Positions 56,122 to 64,000 of a DNA stretch of 64,000 nucleotides are shown here, one piece after another. The translations under genes were made by a program, and so were the position numbers. Location of the stretch: contig DAOUTW010000019.1 of assembly GCA_030668485.1 (NCBI GenBank), forward strand, positions 1 to 64,000. Reading direction: 5' to 3'. This DNA comes from Candidatus Zixiibacteriota bacterium (GTDB taxonomy: Bacteria; Zixibacteria; MSB-5A5; GN15; JAAZOE01). Position 1 is the first letter of the stretch, and the number at the start of each line of letters is the position of its first letter. Below the pieces are notes generated by a model, which was not told the DNA's origin, did no database searches, and was given only the letters and a program-made list of their open reading frames with translations.

Positions 56122-57356
56122 ACTTCAATTCCTTTCAAGGCTTCGACGGGGTGGAGCCGGGACATCCTCCAGGCCGGAAGTACTCCCGAAAAGAGACCGA
56201 AGAAAAGGGCCAGTCCGAGACAGTAGAGAAAAACTGTCAGGTCGAGGCCAAAATGCCCATACGGTATCAGGCCGCTGTTGGTGAGCATGCGCAACACCAC
56301 CAGCGAGGCAAAATATGCGATGGCGCCGCCTATCAGGGTCAGGATCACATTTTCGACGAGGAATTGCCCGATCAGCGTTCGCGATGAAGCCCCGAATGCC
56401 TTCCGGACACCGATCTCCGATGATCGCTCGATAATGCGGCCGAGATTGATATTGACGAGATTTATGGCCGGAAACAGCATGAACAGAATCATGGGAATGA
56501 CAATGCCCAACACTGCCATAAGATTATCATATTCCACATCGAAACCAAAAAAATACATCGCCAAAAAATCGGATTGAGCATAAATCGGGCAGATGATCGT
56601 GTCAAATTTACCCTCATAGTCTTTGTGCGCTTGCTCTAACCGGCCGGCGAATTCATTCTTGATCTTTTCGAAATCGGACTTGTCCCGCGCCATCACCAGG
56701 GCCGAAAAACTCCCAAAAGCATGAGTACTGTTTAAAGCCGTTGCATTTGTCGTTACCGGCACATAAATGTCGGCATGAAAGGAGAAGAACGGTATATCCT
56801 CATGGGGTATAACGCCTACTACCCGGTAATTGCCTTCGGTCGTCTCGATATATTTCCCAACGGCCGATTCGTCGCCGAAAATCTGGCGTCGTGTACGCTC
56901 TGTAATAACGGCCGTGTTCTCGGCATTATCAACCATATTGCGATCATACGGCCGCCCCTCGATAAATTCAATCTCCATTATATCCCAGAAAACATCATCG
57001 GTGAATTTCAACTCGAATTCGATTTTCCGGTTGCGCACATAACAGGCAGCAACCCTGGTATTGGAATGAATCGAAACCGCTTCCGGCTGATTCATGCTCC
57101 TGACATAACGATCGAGAAACACATAGCTGGGATATGATGCGATGTGGGTTTTTTCGCCTTTCAGTTCAATTCGCATGATATGCAGACAGCGATCGAATTT
57201 CGATCCCGCTTCTGCCGGTGAAGTCAGGTGATTGGCCAAAGCCACTACGACCATCAAAACCAGAAGAGTGAAACTGATTCCGAAGAGACTGACGAAGGTG
57301 AAAAATTTACGACGGAGAAGGACTTTCCAGGCAATTTTGATATAGTTTTTCAGCAT
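56118..57356 (-). CDS. MacB/FtsX-type ABC permease subunit A
   Basis: 412 residues with one N-terminal TM helix (RKFFTFVSLFGISFTLLVLMVVVA), a periplasmic MacB-type core (50-270) and three C-terminal TM helices with the FtsX signature IIERSSEIGVRKAFGASSRTLI. It differs enough from subunit B to suggest a fixed heterodimer. Nine bases separate it from the upstream ATPase gene's stop. Confidence 0.9.
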   Translation of the reverse strand: MLKNYIKIAWKVLLRRKFFTFVSLFGISFTLLVLMVVVALANHLTSPAEAGSKFDRCLHIMRIELKGEKTHIASYPSYVFLDRYVRSMNQPEAVSIHSNTRVAACYVRNRKIEFELKFTDDVFWDIMEIEFIEGRPYDRNMVDNAENTAVITERTRRQIFGDESAVGKYIETTEGNYRVVGVIPHEDIPFFSFHADIYVPVTTNATALNSTHAFGSFSALVMARDKSDFEKIKNEFAGRLEQAHKDYEGKFDTIICPIYAQSDFLAMYFFGFDVEYDNLMAVLGIVIPMILFMLFPAINLVNINLGRIIERSSEIGVRKAFGASSRTLIGQFLVENVILTLIGGAIAYFASLVVLRMLTNSGLIPYGHFGLDLTVFLYCLGLALFFGLFSGVLPAWRMSRLHPVEALKGIEV

Positions 57357-57365
57357 GGTTCCTCC

Positions 57366-58031
57366 CTATGCCACCTGGCTACCGTCATGGAGCCTGATGA
57401 TCCGTTCGGTTTTATCGGCCATTTCCTGATTATGAGTGACCATGACTATCGTTGTCTTCTCGTTTTTGTTGAGGTTGATGAGAATATCGATAATTTCGTT
57501 GCTCATCGCCGAATCGAGGTTTCCCGTCGGCTCATCGGCCAGGATTATATCCGGCTCACCGACAATCGCCCGCGCGATTGCGACCCGCTGACATTGTCCG
57601 CCCGAAAGCTGAGTCGGGAAATGTTTGGTGCGGGCGCTTAAGCCCACCTTCTCCAGAGCCGCCAGCGCCTTCCGGCGTCTTTCGGCCGAAGATATCTTAC
57701 GGTAAATCAGCGGCAGCTCGACATTGTCCAGCACTGTCAAATCGTTGATCAAATGATAACTTTGAAAGACAAAACCGAATGACCGGTTGCGAAGCCGGGC
57801 CAGTTTTTTATCATCCATATTTTTGATCGACTGGCCGTCGACCTGAAGATCGCCGTCCGAGGGATCGTCCAGAAGTCCCATGATATTTAAGAGGGTACTT
57901 TTCCCCGATCCCGACGGACCCATCACGGCAAGAAACGCCCCCTCCTTCACATCCATATTGATATCGTGGAGAGCCAGAGTTTCAATCGTGCTGGTCCGGT
58001 ATACCTTGTCAATGTTGGTTAATCGTATCAT
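57366..58031 (-). CDS. ABC transporter ATP-binding protein, MacB/LolD type
   Basis: 221 residues: Walker A GPSGSGKST, signature LSGGQCQRVAIARA, Walker B IILADEPTGNLDS and switch His VTHN. Sequence and length parallel the ATPase of the first exporter. It follows the adaptor gene by 35 bases and precedes the permease pair. Confidence 0.95.
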   Translation of the reverse strand: MIRLTNIDKVYRTSTIETLALHDINMDVKEGAFLAVMGPSGSGKSTLLNIMGLLDDPSDGDLQVDGQSIKNMDDKKLARLRNRSFGFVFQSYHLINDLTVLDNVELPLIYRKISSAERRRKALAALEKVGLSARTKHFPTQLSGGQCQRVAIARAIVGEPDIILADEPTGNLDSAMSNEIIDILINLNKNEKTTIVMVTHNQEMADKTERIIRLHDGSQVA

Positions 58032-58066
58032 GGTTCCATCACCTGTTTATTTTTGTGGTTAGCTTA

Positions 58067-59317
58067 TCAATCATTCTCAATTTCCACTTCGTCCATATGC
58101 CGGTACTTTTTCATTTCCGAGATGATCACTTCATCGCCTTCAGCTATATCTCCCTGAATCTCCACATAATCGAAATTGGCGACCCCGATATCGACTATTT
58201 TTCTGATGGCCCGGTCGCCCCTGACGATATAAACTTCCTGATCGACCAAACCGTCATAAAACGACCCGTTTTCGACACGGATGACATTATCCTTATAGGA
58301 TGTGACCACGAAAATATCGGCTCGGATATTGGGGCGCAGCACCTTATCCGATTTGTTGTCGAGGACTACCATAAAGGTCATAATGCCGTTCTGGACGGCG
58401 GGACGGATACTACTTATCCGGCCCGACAAATTGACATCCCCGATGCGGACCTTGACAAGGCCGCCCGGTTTGAGTTTATCGGCATGAATATCTGAAATAC
58501 TGGCCTCGATTTTGAAACTGCTCAGATCGGCCACCCGGGCGATGATATCGCCGCTGCTGACCGGTGATCCGATATTTTCATTGACGAAAGTTATGATCCC
58601 GTCGCGGCCCGCTCGGCCCTCGGCCAGCGCAATCTGGCGCCGGATTTCATTGATGCGATTTTCCTGAATACTTATCTGGAGATCCAGGCCCTCCAAAGCC
58701 ACTTGCAGCGACGTCTCCTGATTTTCAATTTGGCTGGCCAGTTGATTCAATTCACGGCGGGTGATATCAAGATTTAGGGCCGCTCGTTCCAGTTCCTCCG
58801 AGGTGGCGCCGCCGATTTCATTGAGGCGTTTGGCACGGTCATATTGAGACTGCACGAATTGAGTTTGAAGTTTTTTTATCTCGTGTGAGGACTTGAGGTC
58901 GATCTGCTTTTTTTCCGTGTCGAGGCTGAGTTGCTTTTTCCTGTTTTTTTGAACTTTCAATTCATCGATCAGTTTTTCATACGATAACTGGAGTTGCTCC
59001 TGATTCAACTGCAATATGGATTGATCGGCCTTGACACTGTCACCCGACCTCAGAAGGATTTTTTCGATGGTAGAGCTTATCGGTGAAGTGATTATCTGTT
59101 CGAATTCCGGGACAACCACTCCGGATGCCGAAACTGTCGCTTCGATCATTCCCCTTTCGGCCACCGATGTGCGGATTTTGGATCGCTTGAGTGAGGGAGT
59201 GATCAGAGCCTGGAGCACCAGGTAGCAGACCAGCAAAAAGGCGGCAACCGCAGCCGCGGTTGCGAATTTCTTGATCTTGCTTCTTCTGATAACCTCTGCC
59301 GGAAGTTCTCTGTCCAT
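58067..59317 (-). CDS. HlyD/MacA-family periplasmic adaptor
   Basis: 416 residues. One TM helix (FATAAAVAAFLLVCYLVLQAL, about 16-36), a first lipoyl half-motif (SSTIEKILLRSGDSVKADQSILQL), a 165-residue hairpin of charged heptads (KKQLSLDTEKKQIDLK...), the second half (GRDGIITFVNENIGSPVSSGDIIARV), barrel and membrane-proximal domains. First gene of the second exporter operon. No TolC is encoded here. It is paralogous to the adaptor of the first system. Confidence 0.92.
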   Translation of the reverse strand: MDRELPAEVIRRSKIKKFATAAAVAAFLLVCYLVLQALITPSLKRSKIRTSVAERGMIEATVSASGVVVPEFEQIITSPISSTIEKILLRSGDSVKADQSILQLNQEQLQLSYEKLIDELKVQKNRKKQLSLDTEKKQIDLKSSHEIKKLQTQFVQSQYDRAKRLNEIGGATSEELERAALNLDITRRELNQLASQIENQETSLQVALEGLDLQISIQENRINEIRRQIALAEGRAGRDGIITFVNENIGSPVSSGDIIARVADLSSFKIEASISDIHADKLKPGGLVKVRIGDVNLSGRISSIRPAVQNGIMTFMVVLDNKSDKVLRPNIRADIFVVTSYKDNVIRVENGSFYDGLVDQEVYIVRGDRAIRKIVDIGVANFDYVEIQGDIAEGDEVIISEMKKYRHMDEVEIEND

Positions 59318-59350
59318 TATGCCGCCTGTTTGAGTTTAGTCTAATCGCTC

Positions 59351-59401
59351 ACATTATCATGTTTGAGTCGAGTTCTATCACTGACACTATCATGTTTGAG
59401 T
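59351..59401. repeat. Direct repeat upstream of the second adaptor gene
   Basis: ACAYTATCATGTTTGAGT occurs at 59351-59368 and 59384-59401, a 33-base period, in the leader of the exporter operon. It may be paired regulator sites on the mRNA leader or DNA, or one end of a former insertion element. Confidence 0.6.
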
Positions 59402-59408
59402 TGTGTGC

Positions 59409-59438
59409 TGGCACTATTACTATCAATAATCGTGCCAA
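59409..59438 (-). promoter_or_regulatory. Sigma-54-like promoter core inside an inverted repeat
   Basis: On the minus strand TTGGCACGATTATTGAT (59422-59438) has a perfect -24 TGGCACG and correctly spaced TTG, but GA instead of GC at -12. The same core as at 5070-5085. It overlaps an imperfect inverted repeat (TGGCACTATTA / TAATCGTGCCA; one mismatch, 7-base spacer). It lies about 105 bases before the adaptor start. Confidence 0.55.
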
Positions 59439-59510
59439 CAGGTATGGTGTTGACAGCCAACCAGATAACATTCTCAAGCGGCCCTCTGCCTGTCCGAAAT
59501 CGAACACTAT

Positions 59511-59587
59511 GATCGGGATTGGATAGTTTTGGAAGTGTGATCGGGATTGGATAGTTTTAGAAGTGTGATCGGGATTGGATAGTTTTG
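59511..59587. repeat. 28-base tandem repeat, three copies
   Basis: GATCGGGATTGGATAGTTTT followed by an RGAAGTGT spacer repeats at 59511, 59539 and 59567 with an exact 28-base period, the last copy incomplete. No gene. It resembles stacked binding sites for a regulator or transposase end sites. Confidence 0.85.
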
Positions 59588-59590
59588 AAT

Positions 59591-59623
59591 AACAAGGCTG
59601 CACCGGCGGGCCGCATCCTTGTT
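59591..59623. terminator. Orphan, decayed member of the shared terminator family
   Basis: AACAAGGCTGC / GCATCCTTGTT, 10 pairs and one mismatch, with the family's GGATGC-like stem. It follows no gene now, so a dockerin-type or other gene may have been deleted here. Confidence 0.45.
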
Positions 59624-59628
59624 CAGAA

Positions 59629-60545
59629 ATGGCAATTAATTCAGATTATCCTCGCGCCTTGCCATGTGGGCGGCAGACGTCCCGTCTGCCCCAGCGTTTA
59701 CAATGGCAATTAATTCAGATCATCCTGGCGACAGCCAAGAACAGGCCTCTGCCTGGCCGACGTGGCGATCTATGGTAAAGGTCATCTCGGATAAAACCAT
59801 CTAACTGTACCCCACCTGAAAGGTGGGTGATGTGGGCGGCAGACGTCCCGTCTGCCCCAGCGATTACAATGGCTGCCAATTCCGGTCATCCACGCGACAG
59901 CCAAAAAGTGGTCTCTGTAGCCCGGGAGCCCTGTGCTCCCGGGGCATTATTGCCTGTTCCAGCGTTTGCAATGGCAATTAATTCAGATCATTCTGGCGAC
60001 AGCATAAGACAGGCTTTGCCTGCCCCAGCGTTTACAATGGCAATTAATTCAGATCATCCTGGCGACAGCATAAGACAGGCTTTGCCTGCCTCTGCCTGGC
60101 CGACGTGGCGATCTATACTGACCCAACCTCGCGCCTTGCCATGTGGGCGGCAGACGTCCCGTCTGCCCCAGCGATTACAATGGCTGTTAATTCCGGTCCT
60201 GCCACGCGACAGCCAAAAAGCCTGGTAGGTCAAGACCCTTGCGGTCTTGACAATCCCTTGCACCAAACTCATACCATCTAAGCGATAGCCAAAAAGTGGT
60301 CTCTGTAGCCCGGGAGCCCTGTGCTCCCGGGGCATTATTGCCTGTTCCGCAGGGTCCTTTCCGTAAGGATTCGCCACCGGCGAATGACCCTGCGGCCAAT
60401 TCTCGTCTGCCCCAGCGTTTGCAATGGCAATTAATTCAGATCATCCTGGCGACAGCCAAGAACCGGCCCCTGCCATGCGGCCCTCGCCGGTCATCGCGAG
60501 GAGGCCCGAAAAGCCGGAACGAAGGGACAGGCGGGGCCGACGCGG
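59629..60545. repeat. REP-like interspersed repeat array with recurring hairpins
   Basis: No gene; about 0.9 kb of repeats. A core GGCAATTAATTCAGATCATC followed by CTGGCGACAGCCAA starts near 59631, 59705, 59973, 60039 and 60426, with diverged copies near 59870, 60180 and 60280. Between cores lie a small set of hairpins used more than once: GGCAGACG/CGTCTGCC (59672, 59837, 60150 region), CCCGGGAGC/GCTCCCGGG (59918, 60309 regions), GTCAAGACC/GGTCTTGAC (60228) and GCAGGGT/ACCCTGC (60349-60394). GGCCGACGTGGCGATCTAT recurs three times. Confidence 0.85.
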
Positions 60546-60836
60546 CGATCTATACCCTCCTCACCTTGTGTCTTACCCATTATATATTACCCTGTTTCCT
60601 TAGGTCATGGCCGATGAAAGAGGGTGTGGCCTGACGACACTTCCATGTGGTGCAACATCGTATCAGGGGCATAAAACTCTAATTTCTCATTGATTATTAT
60701 AGAAATTAATCTATATTTGTTTTATCACAGGCGAAGGCATTACCTGCATCGCCCCCCTGATAGCTTAAAGGATACCATATGTAATCATGTATAGGAAAGC
60801 GGGAGCCCCCCCTCGACCGCCAAGGGCGATCATCGG
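60546..60836. other. Intergenic stretch upstream of the nuclease-like gene
   Basis: About 290 AT-rich bases without a gene. An inverted repeat TATCAGGGG (60661-60669) / CCCCTGATA (60754-60762) bounds a roughly 100-base segment, possibly a small element or a structured leader. Confidence 0.4.
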
Positions 60837-60917
60837 ATGGGCCACCAGTCAGAATGTTATACTGAACTGTTTCCGAATGTGGAATTGCATGACGATGGAG
60901 AATGGTGGGAGGTATAG
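60837..60917 (+). CDS. 26-codon ORF directly preceding the nuclease-like gene
   Basis: Reads MGHQSECYTELFPNVELHD and ends EWWEV; its stop abuts the next ATG (TAGATG). The acidic/aromatic composition looks coding, but no Shine-Dalgarno is clear. It could be a leader peptide, an antitoxin-like small protein, or the end of a lost gene. Confidence 0.3.
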   Translation: MGHQSECYTELFPNVELHDDGEWWEV

Positions 60918-61841
60918 ATGAGAAAACTATCAGATGATTTTATGTCCGATCTCAAAAATAAGGACGGTTTGCTTCATTCAGTTCTTGAGCGAGTAAAACA
61001 TGACGATACGCTCATGCTGGCTATAAGAAACGATTACATAAACATTTATTACCGTGGCGGTAATCTCTTGAGAATTAATGAAAACAAGGACTCTTACCGG
61101 TTTCACTTTGATAACAAATACAACACAGCAAACAAGGAAATTCCAGCTCGACAGAGTGTTGTCAAGAATATAAGTGACGCAGGAGAATGGGTCGATGCGT
61201 TTTCATGTCTTAAGGAGATTATGGACTTGTGGTTTTCTGATCACCCTAAATCTGAGCGTGAATTTCAGCAATTGATTGTTCGTGAGAATAATTGTTCAGC
61301 TATTGCGAAATCAAGCGAGTATTTTATATCAGATATTGAATTTGCCACATCGGAACCAAGTGCTCGTTTTGACATGATGGCAATACGAAGATTTGCTAAG
61401 AAACCTATATGCAAGCAATGTCGAGCCGCTCTGATTGAAGTAAAGTACGGCGATGGTGCGCTTGGTGGAAAAGCGGGAATAATTAAACACCTTAAGGATA
61501 TGGATACATTAATTTCTGACCCAGTTAGTTACTCCCATATCCTTGAAACAATCAGCAATCAATTCAACCAACTGAACAAACTTGGGCTATTGAACTTTAG
61601 TGAAGCTAGGAAAGACGAAGAAATAACTTTGGACACTGATGATAAACCGGAAGTGATTTTTGTGCTGGCCAATCACAATCCAAGGGGTAAAAAACTTGCC
61701 ACAATACTTAGTGACCCAGACATCACAAGATATTCTGAACGCTTTGATCTTAAATTCTTTGTAGCCAGATTTGCCGGTTACGGGTTTTATTCTCATTGTA
61801 TGCTGAATTTAGAGCAATTTCAAAAGCTATTGGAACGATAG
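60918..61841 (+). CDS. Putative PD-(D/E)XK-type nuclease in the repeat island
   Basis: 307 residues with GGGAGG 7 bases before the ATG. The middle part fits the PD-(D/E)XK plan: Glu in SEREFQQLI (about 113-120), Asp in ARFDMMAIR (about 150-158) and E-x-K in ALIEVKYGDGAL (about 171-182), followed by a helix. The N-terminal part (about 1-100) has a YIN(I)YYRGGNLLRI motif of unknown type, and the C-terminal part is unassigned. The gene is visibly AT-richer than its surroundings and sits alone among repeats, so it was probably acquired. It could be a defence or mobile-element nuclease; the family was not recognised. Confidence 0.6.
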   Translation: MRKLSDDFMSDLKNKDGLLHSVLERVKHDDTLMLAIRNDYINIYYRGGNLLRINENKDSYRFHFDNKYNTANKEIPARQSVVKNISDAGEWVDAFSCLKEIMDLWFSDHPKSEREFQQLIVRENNCSAIAKSSEYFISDIEFATSEPSARFDMMAIRRFAKKPICKQCRAALIEVKYGDGALGGKAGIIKHLKDMDTLISDPVSYSHILETISNQFNQLNKLGLLNFSEARKDEEITLDTDDKPEVIFVLANHNPRGKKLATILSDPDITRYSERFDLKFFVARFAGYGFYSHCMLNLEQFQKLLER

Positions 61842-61960
61842 TTCCGAACTGAACAAGTTTGGGCTTTCGATCGTGGCCAACATTTATTCAGCCGCTTGTC
61901 AGATCGAGAGTCAAGCTGATGCCGGGTGCCCCTGACCATAACCTGCGTGGCCCGGACCTT

Positions 61961-62134
61961 GGGGCTTGTTGAAAAAGTCGAAAATACCACCCCCCAACTC
62001 GTGCGGCTACGCGCGATGTCATTCTCGCGCAAGCGGGAATCCAGTCTTGGCAACGATTTACTGGATGCCCGTTTTCACGGACATGACAGGATAACACTCG
62101 TGCGCATGGGAGACCGGGGTTTATCAACATGCCC
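61961..62134. mobile_element. MITE-like element with terminal inverted repeats
   Basis: GGGGCTTGTTGAAAAAGTC at the left end matches the reverse complement of GGGGTTTATCAACATGCCC at the right end in most positions. Inside, a 28-base imperfect inverted repeat (arms starting GTCATTCTCGCG and ending CGGACATGAC) with the GCGGGAATCCAGT / ACTGGATGCCCG core makes a large hairpin of the kind found in many bacterial intergenic repeats. It encodes no protein. No clear target duplication. Confidence 0.55.
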
Positions 62135-62186
62135 TTTAGCAGTGTGATATATTACTTACTGCACAAATCTCATACTCCCATATACG

Positions 62187-62738
62187 GTCATCCCAGCGAC
62201 AGCCAAAAACAGGCTTTTGCCTGCAATTTCAACATAGAATCGCTGTTAATCCTGCCCCTTCCCCAATAAGTGAACCTGATCATTCAAGGAGATAGTACCG
62301 ATGAACACAACCGAAACGAAAACCCTATCCAAAGCCAAAGGAAGGAAAAACCTTAAATATGCAAAACGAACCCAAAACTATTGCCATACAACGTGATAGC
62401 CAAAAAGCGGCCCCTGCCGCTGGTCCTGAGCTAATGCGATGAATGGTTTCGACAGTCCTTTGCTCCCATATATGGTCAATTACGCGATAGCCAAAAGGCG
62501 GCCCCTGCCGCAAAAAATTCTTTAAAAATGAGCGACCAAAGCCAAATTCCCTGTAATCCCAAGAACAACAATCTATTATGGGGTATGAAATAATGTCCGG
62601 TGTATGTAAAATACATACACTTCTCTGCCTCGTGGCTGCCATATATCCTGGTTTATCCCAGCGTTTGCAAAAGCAGTTAATTCAGGTCAACCTGGCGACA
62701 GCCAAAATCCGCCTTTTGGCGGCCCCTGCCACCCTAAG
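62187..62738. repeat. Second cluster of the REP-like repeat family
   Basis: Copies of the GCGA(C/T)AGCCAAAA(A) core with short variable inserts and GGCCCCTGCC ends lie near 62190, 62390, 62480 and 62690, the last with CAGCGTTTGCAAAAGCAGTTAATTCAGG. They match the array at 59.6-60.5 kb. Two of the copies follow and interrupt an apparently truncated ORF start. Confidence 0.8.
62301..62396 (+). pseudogene. Gene start interrupted by a repeat copy
   Basis: An ATG with AAGGAG 7 bases upstream opens a basic N-terminus (MNTTETKTLSKAKGRKNLKY...). Reading ends after 31 codons inside a GTGATAGCC repeat copy, which suggests that a repeat insertion or deletion replaced the rest of the gene. The original product is unknown. 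Confidence 0.35.
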
Positions 62739-62937
62739 CTTTGATGAAAAAGGCGTAAGCCGGTCTGACAACGAGGATTATGGCGATTCCGACAAACCAC
62801 CAGATATTCAAAATCAAGATAGAAGGCACCAATTTTACGATTACCAGCATCAACGCCATCGCCGCTCCCTGCGACAACTTGAGATCGAAAATTGTCAACT
62901 TCTTAACCCGGTCATTGAAATACTTTACGATTTTCAT
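62734..62937 (-). CDS. Small two-helix membrane protein
   Basis: 67 residues from the ATG at 62937, with GGAGGTG 7 bases upstream (a GTG three codons earlier is too close to the site). A basic N-terminus (MKIVKYFNDRVKKLTIFDLK) precedes two hydrophobic helices (about 25-40 and 44-60) and a cytoplasmic AFFIKA end. It is 60 bases downstream of the ACT-domain gene on the same strand. Function unknown. Confidence 0.75.
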   Translation of the reverse strand: MKIVKYFNDRVKKLTIFDLKLSQGAAMALMLVIVKLVPSILILNIWWFVGIAIILVVRPAYAFFIKA

Positions 62938-62997
62938 TTTCGTCACCTCCCTTTACGGGATATTACTGTCTCTGGCGACTACGGGATTCCCGGTTTT

Positions 62998-63411
62998 CTA
63001 CAATTCCAAAACCTTCGCCGCCGCCTCGAAATCTTCCGGCCTGACCCAGATGACAAATCCGAATCTTCCACCGCCGTCGACGACTCCATTGGCGGCGTGA
63101 ATGTTGATTCCGGCATTAGACAGTTTGAGATGATGTTCATGGAGGCCCCCGATACGGTCCCGTCCCTGGATCAGAAAGGCCTTTTTGGGACCGACCAGAT
63201 CTATGCCGGCATCGGCAGCCGCTTTTTGCAGTTGCTCGGGATTTTCGGGGACAAAATCCAGTTGCGATTGCCCTTCCTCGACCGGAAAGGCGGTGAAGGC
63301 GATCAGGTTAACGCCGCGCTCGCTGAGATGCTCCAACAGACGGATACCTTCGCCCGGCTTGTCGCTGACTTTGGCATAGAAATACTCGATTCGATGAACT
63401 GACTCGGCCAT
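62998..63411 (-). CDS. ACT-domain protein
   Basis: 137 residues; GAGGAGG lies 8 bases before the ATG. Two ACT-like beta-alpha-beta units: EYFYAKVSDKPGEGIRLLEHLSERGVNLIAFTAFPV (about 9-45) and LIQGRDRIGGLHEHHLKLSNAGINIHAANGVVD (about 80-115). The DKPG and GGLHEHHLKLSNAGI patterns match small-molecule (amino-acid) binding ACT pairs. No catalytic domain; it is likely a regulator or ligand carrier. Confidence 0.85.
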   Translation of the reverse strand: MAESVHRIEYFYAKVSDKPGEGIRLLEHLSERGVNLIAFTAFPVEEGQSQLDFVPENPEQLQKAAADAGIDLVGPKKAFLIQGRDRIGGLHEHHLKLSNAGINIHAANGVVDGGGRFGFVIWVRPEDFEAAAKVLEL

Positions 63412-63640
63412 CGGAAATCCTCCTCTATCTGTGATAATTCAAGATACACATTTCAGATAATCAACGACTTGTTCGTATTTCGAAGATAGCAGGGCAGGAT
63501 GTGAATTAAAGAAACTTCTATCAACTTCATTTGTCAATAATATTGTCGATTGTGAAACCGACAATCAGGAGGGGAACGCCTAAAAACGCCGTTTCGATCT
63601 GCCAAAAAAGGGATGTTGTCAACGATTGCCGGGAGACCCA

Positions 63641-64000
63641 TTACGTCGCGTATTTATCGAACCTCGTCCAGTATGCCTTGGACAACTGATAGGGGATAAA
63701 CGTGCCGGGCTGATCGGCGTTTTCAACACCCTCCGCCGGGACTATGATTCCCAGATCGGCGGCGTAATCGAAAATCTGGGTAATTTCCGGTCTCGGCCCT
63801 AATGGAACCTTCGGTTCCGGACCTTCTCCGAATTCCCAACGACCGTCCTTCTTACCCAGCGATCCGATGTGCACCTTGCATAGGGTATGCAAATACTGTT
63901 GCACCGAGTATTGATGTGACTTGAAATATTCGATCTCCGGCTTCGGCATCGGGATTTCATTATCCAGAACGATCTCATATTTGAAATATTTAAAAGTTGC
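63641..64000 (-). CDS. Partial gene at the right edge, unknown product
   Basis: The last 119 or so codons of a gene whose start lies outside the window: the frame stays open from 63641 through 64000. An internal ATG at 63949 is probably not the real start because the reading frame continues upstream (YFKYEIVLDNEIPMPKPE). The visible part (PEPKVPLGPRPEITQIFDYA, ending WTRFDKYAT) has no recognised motif. Probably cytoplasmic. Confidence 0.6.
   Translation of the reverse strand, partial: ATFKYFKYEIVLDNEIPMPKPEIEYFKSHQYSVQQYLHTLCKVHIGSLGKKDGRWEFGEGPEPKVPLGPRPEITQIFDYAADLGIIVPAEGVENADQPGTFIPYQLSKAYWTRFDKYAT

Noticed and set aside
59511-59587. CRISPR-like array
   Set aside because: Only three contiguous 28-base units with no variable spacers, and no cas genes in the window.
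59629-60545. Integron attC array
   Set aside because: Hairpins lack conserved RYYYAAC/GTTRRRY ends, there are no cassette ORFs and no integrase gene is visible.
1-64000. tRNA or rRNA genes
   Set aside because: No cloverleaf arrangement or rRNA-like conserved stretch was noticed on either strand, though a systematic scan was not possible.

Overview
The window looks like chromosomal DNA of a Gram-negative, environmental FCB-group bacterium. The best clue is the repeated C-terminal dockerin signature (GDANGDG..NVGDAVYLI.YIF.GGP.P) on five large secreted proteins. From memory this signature is typical of Candidatus Zixibacteria and relatives; no database search was possible. Outer-membrane efflux genes (TolC, RND, MacAB-type) and two sigma-54 activators fit a diderm.

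Layout. (1) 0.4-8.1 kb: a MacAB-type ABC exporter (permease, ATPase, adaptor; minus strand), divergent from an NtrC-type regulator and histidine kinase. A sigma-54-like promoter and palindromes lie between them, a 51-codon permease remnant sits inside, and an IS3-family transposase tail follows. (2) 8.7-14.2 kb: two secreted beta-propeller/dockerin proteins. (3) 14.4-21.2 kb: two sigma factor/zinc-binding anti-sigma pairs. The first pair is fused to a TPR regulator. The second heads a run of a 41-residue Cys-containing membrane peptide, a YceI protein with NPCG repeats, a secreted formylglycine-generating-enzyme-like protein and a membrane protein. (4) 21.2-29.3 kb: M28 peptidase with dockerin, nitrilase, and a 1477-residue dockerin protein. 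(5) 29.7-35.9 kb: heavy-metal RND efflux operon (small Cys/His protein, TolC, His-rich adaptor, RND pump). (6) 36.2-41.3 kb: molybdenum cofactor operon (moaA, moaC, MOT1-like transporter, MOSC, moeA, HAD). (7) 41.4-49.6 kb: a giant secreted multidomain protein with two dockerin regions. (8) 49.8-52.0 kb: an MshEN/receiver/degenerate HD-GYP/PATAN scaffold. (9) 52.2-59.3 kb: a second exporter with its own NtrC-type two-component system, all on one strand. (10) 59.3-62.7 kb: a repeat-rich accessory island with a PD-(D/E)XK-like nuclease gene and a MITE-like element. (11) 62.7-64 kb: a small membrane protein, an ACT-domain protein and a partial gene at the edge.

The strongest candidate for an undescribed system is the sigma/anti-sigma operon at 17.2-21.2 kb. 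An ECF sigma factor and its anti-sigma precede a small Cys-containing membrane peptide, a secreted YceI protein flanked by NPCG motifs, and an exported FGE-like enzyme that keeps both copper-binding cysteines. By analogy with known metal-stress operons that pair Cys-rich peptides with modifying enzymes, this may be an envelope copper or redox module; that is inference.

Other notable patterns: five dockerin genes share one terminator family (stem AAAAGGATGCG/CGCATCCTTTT) just past their stop codons, and the two exporter modules share a near-identical TTGGCACGATTATTG element upstream of their adaptor genes.
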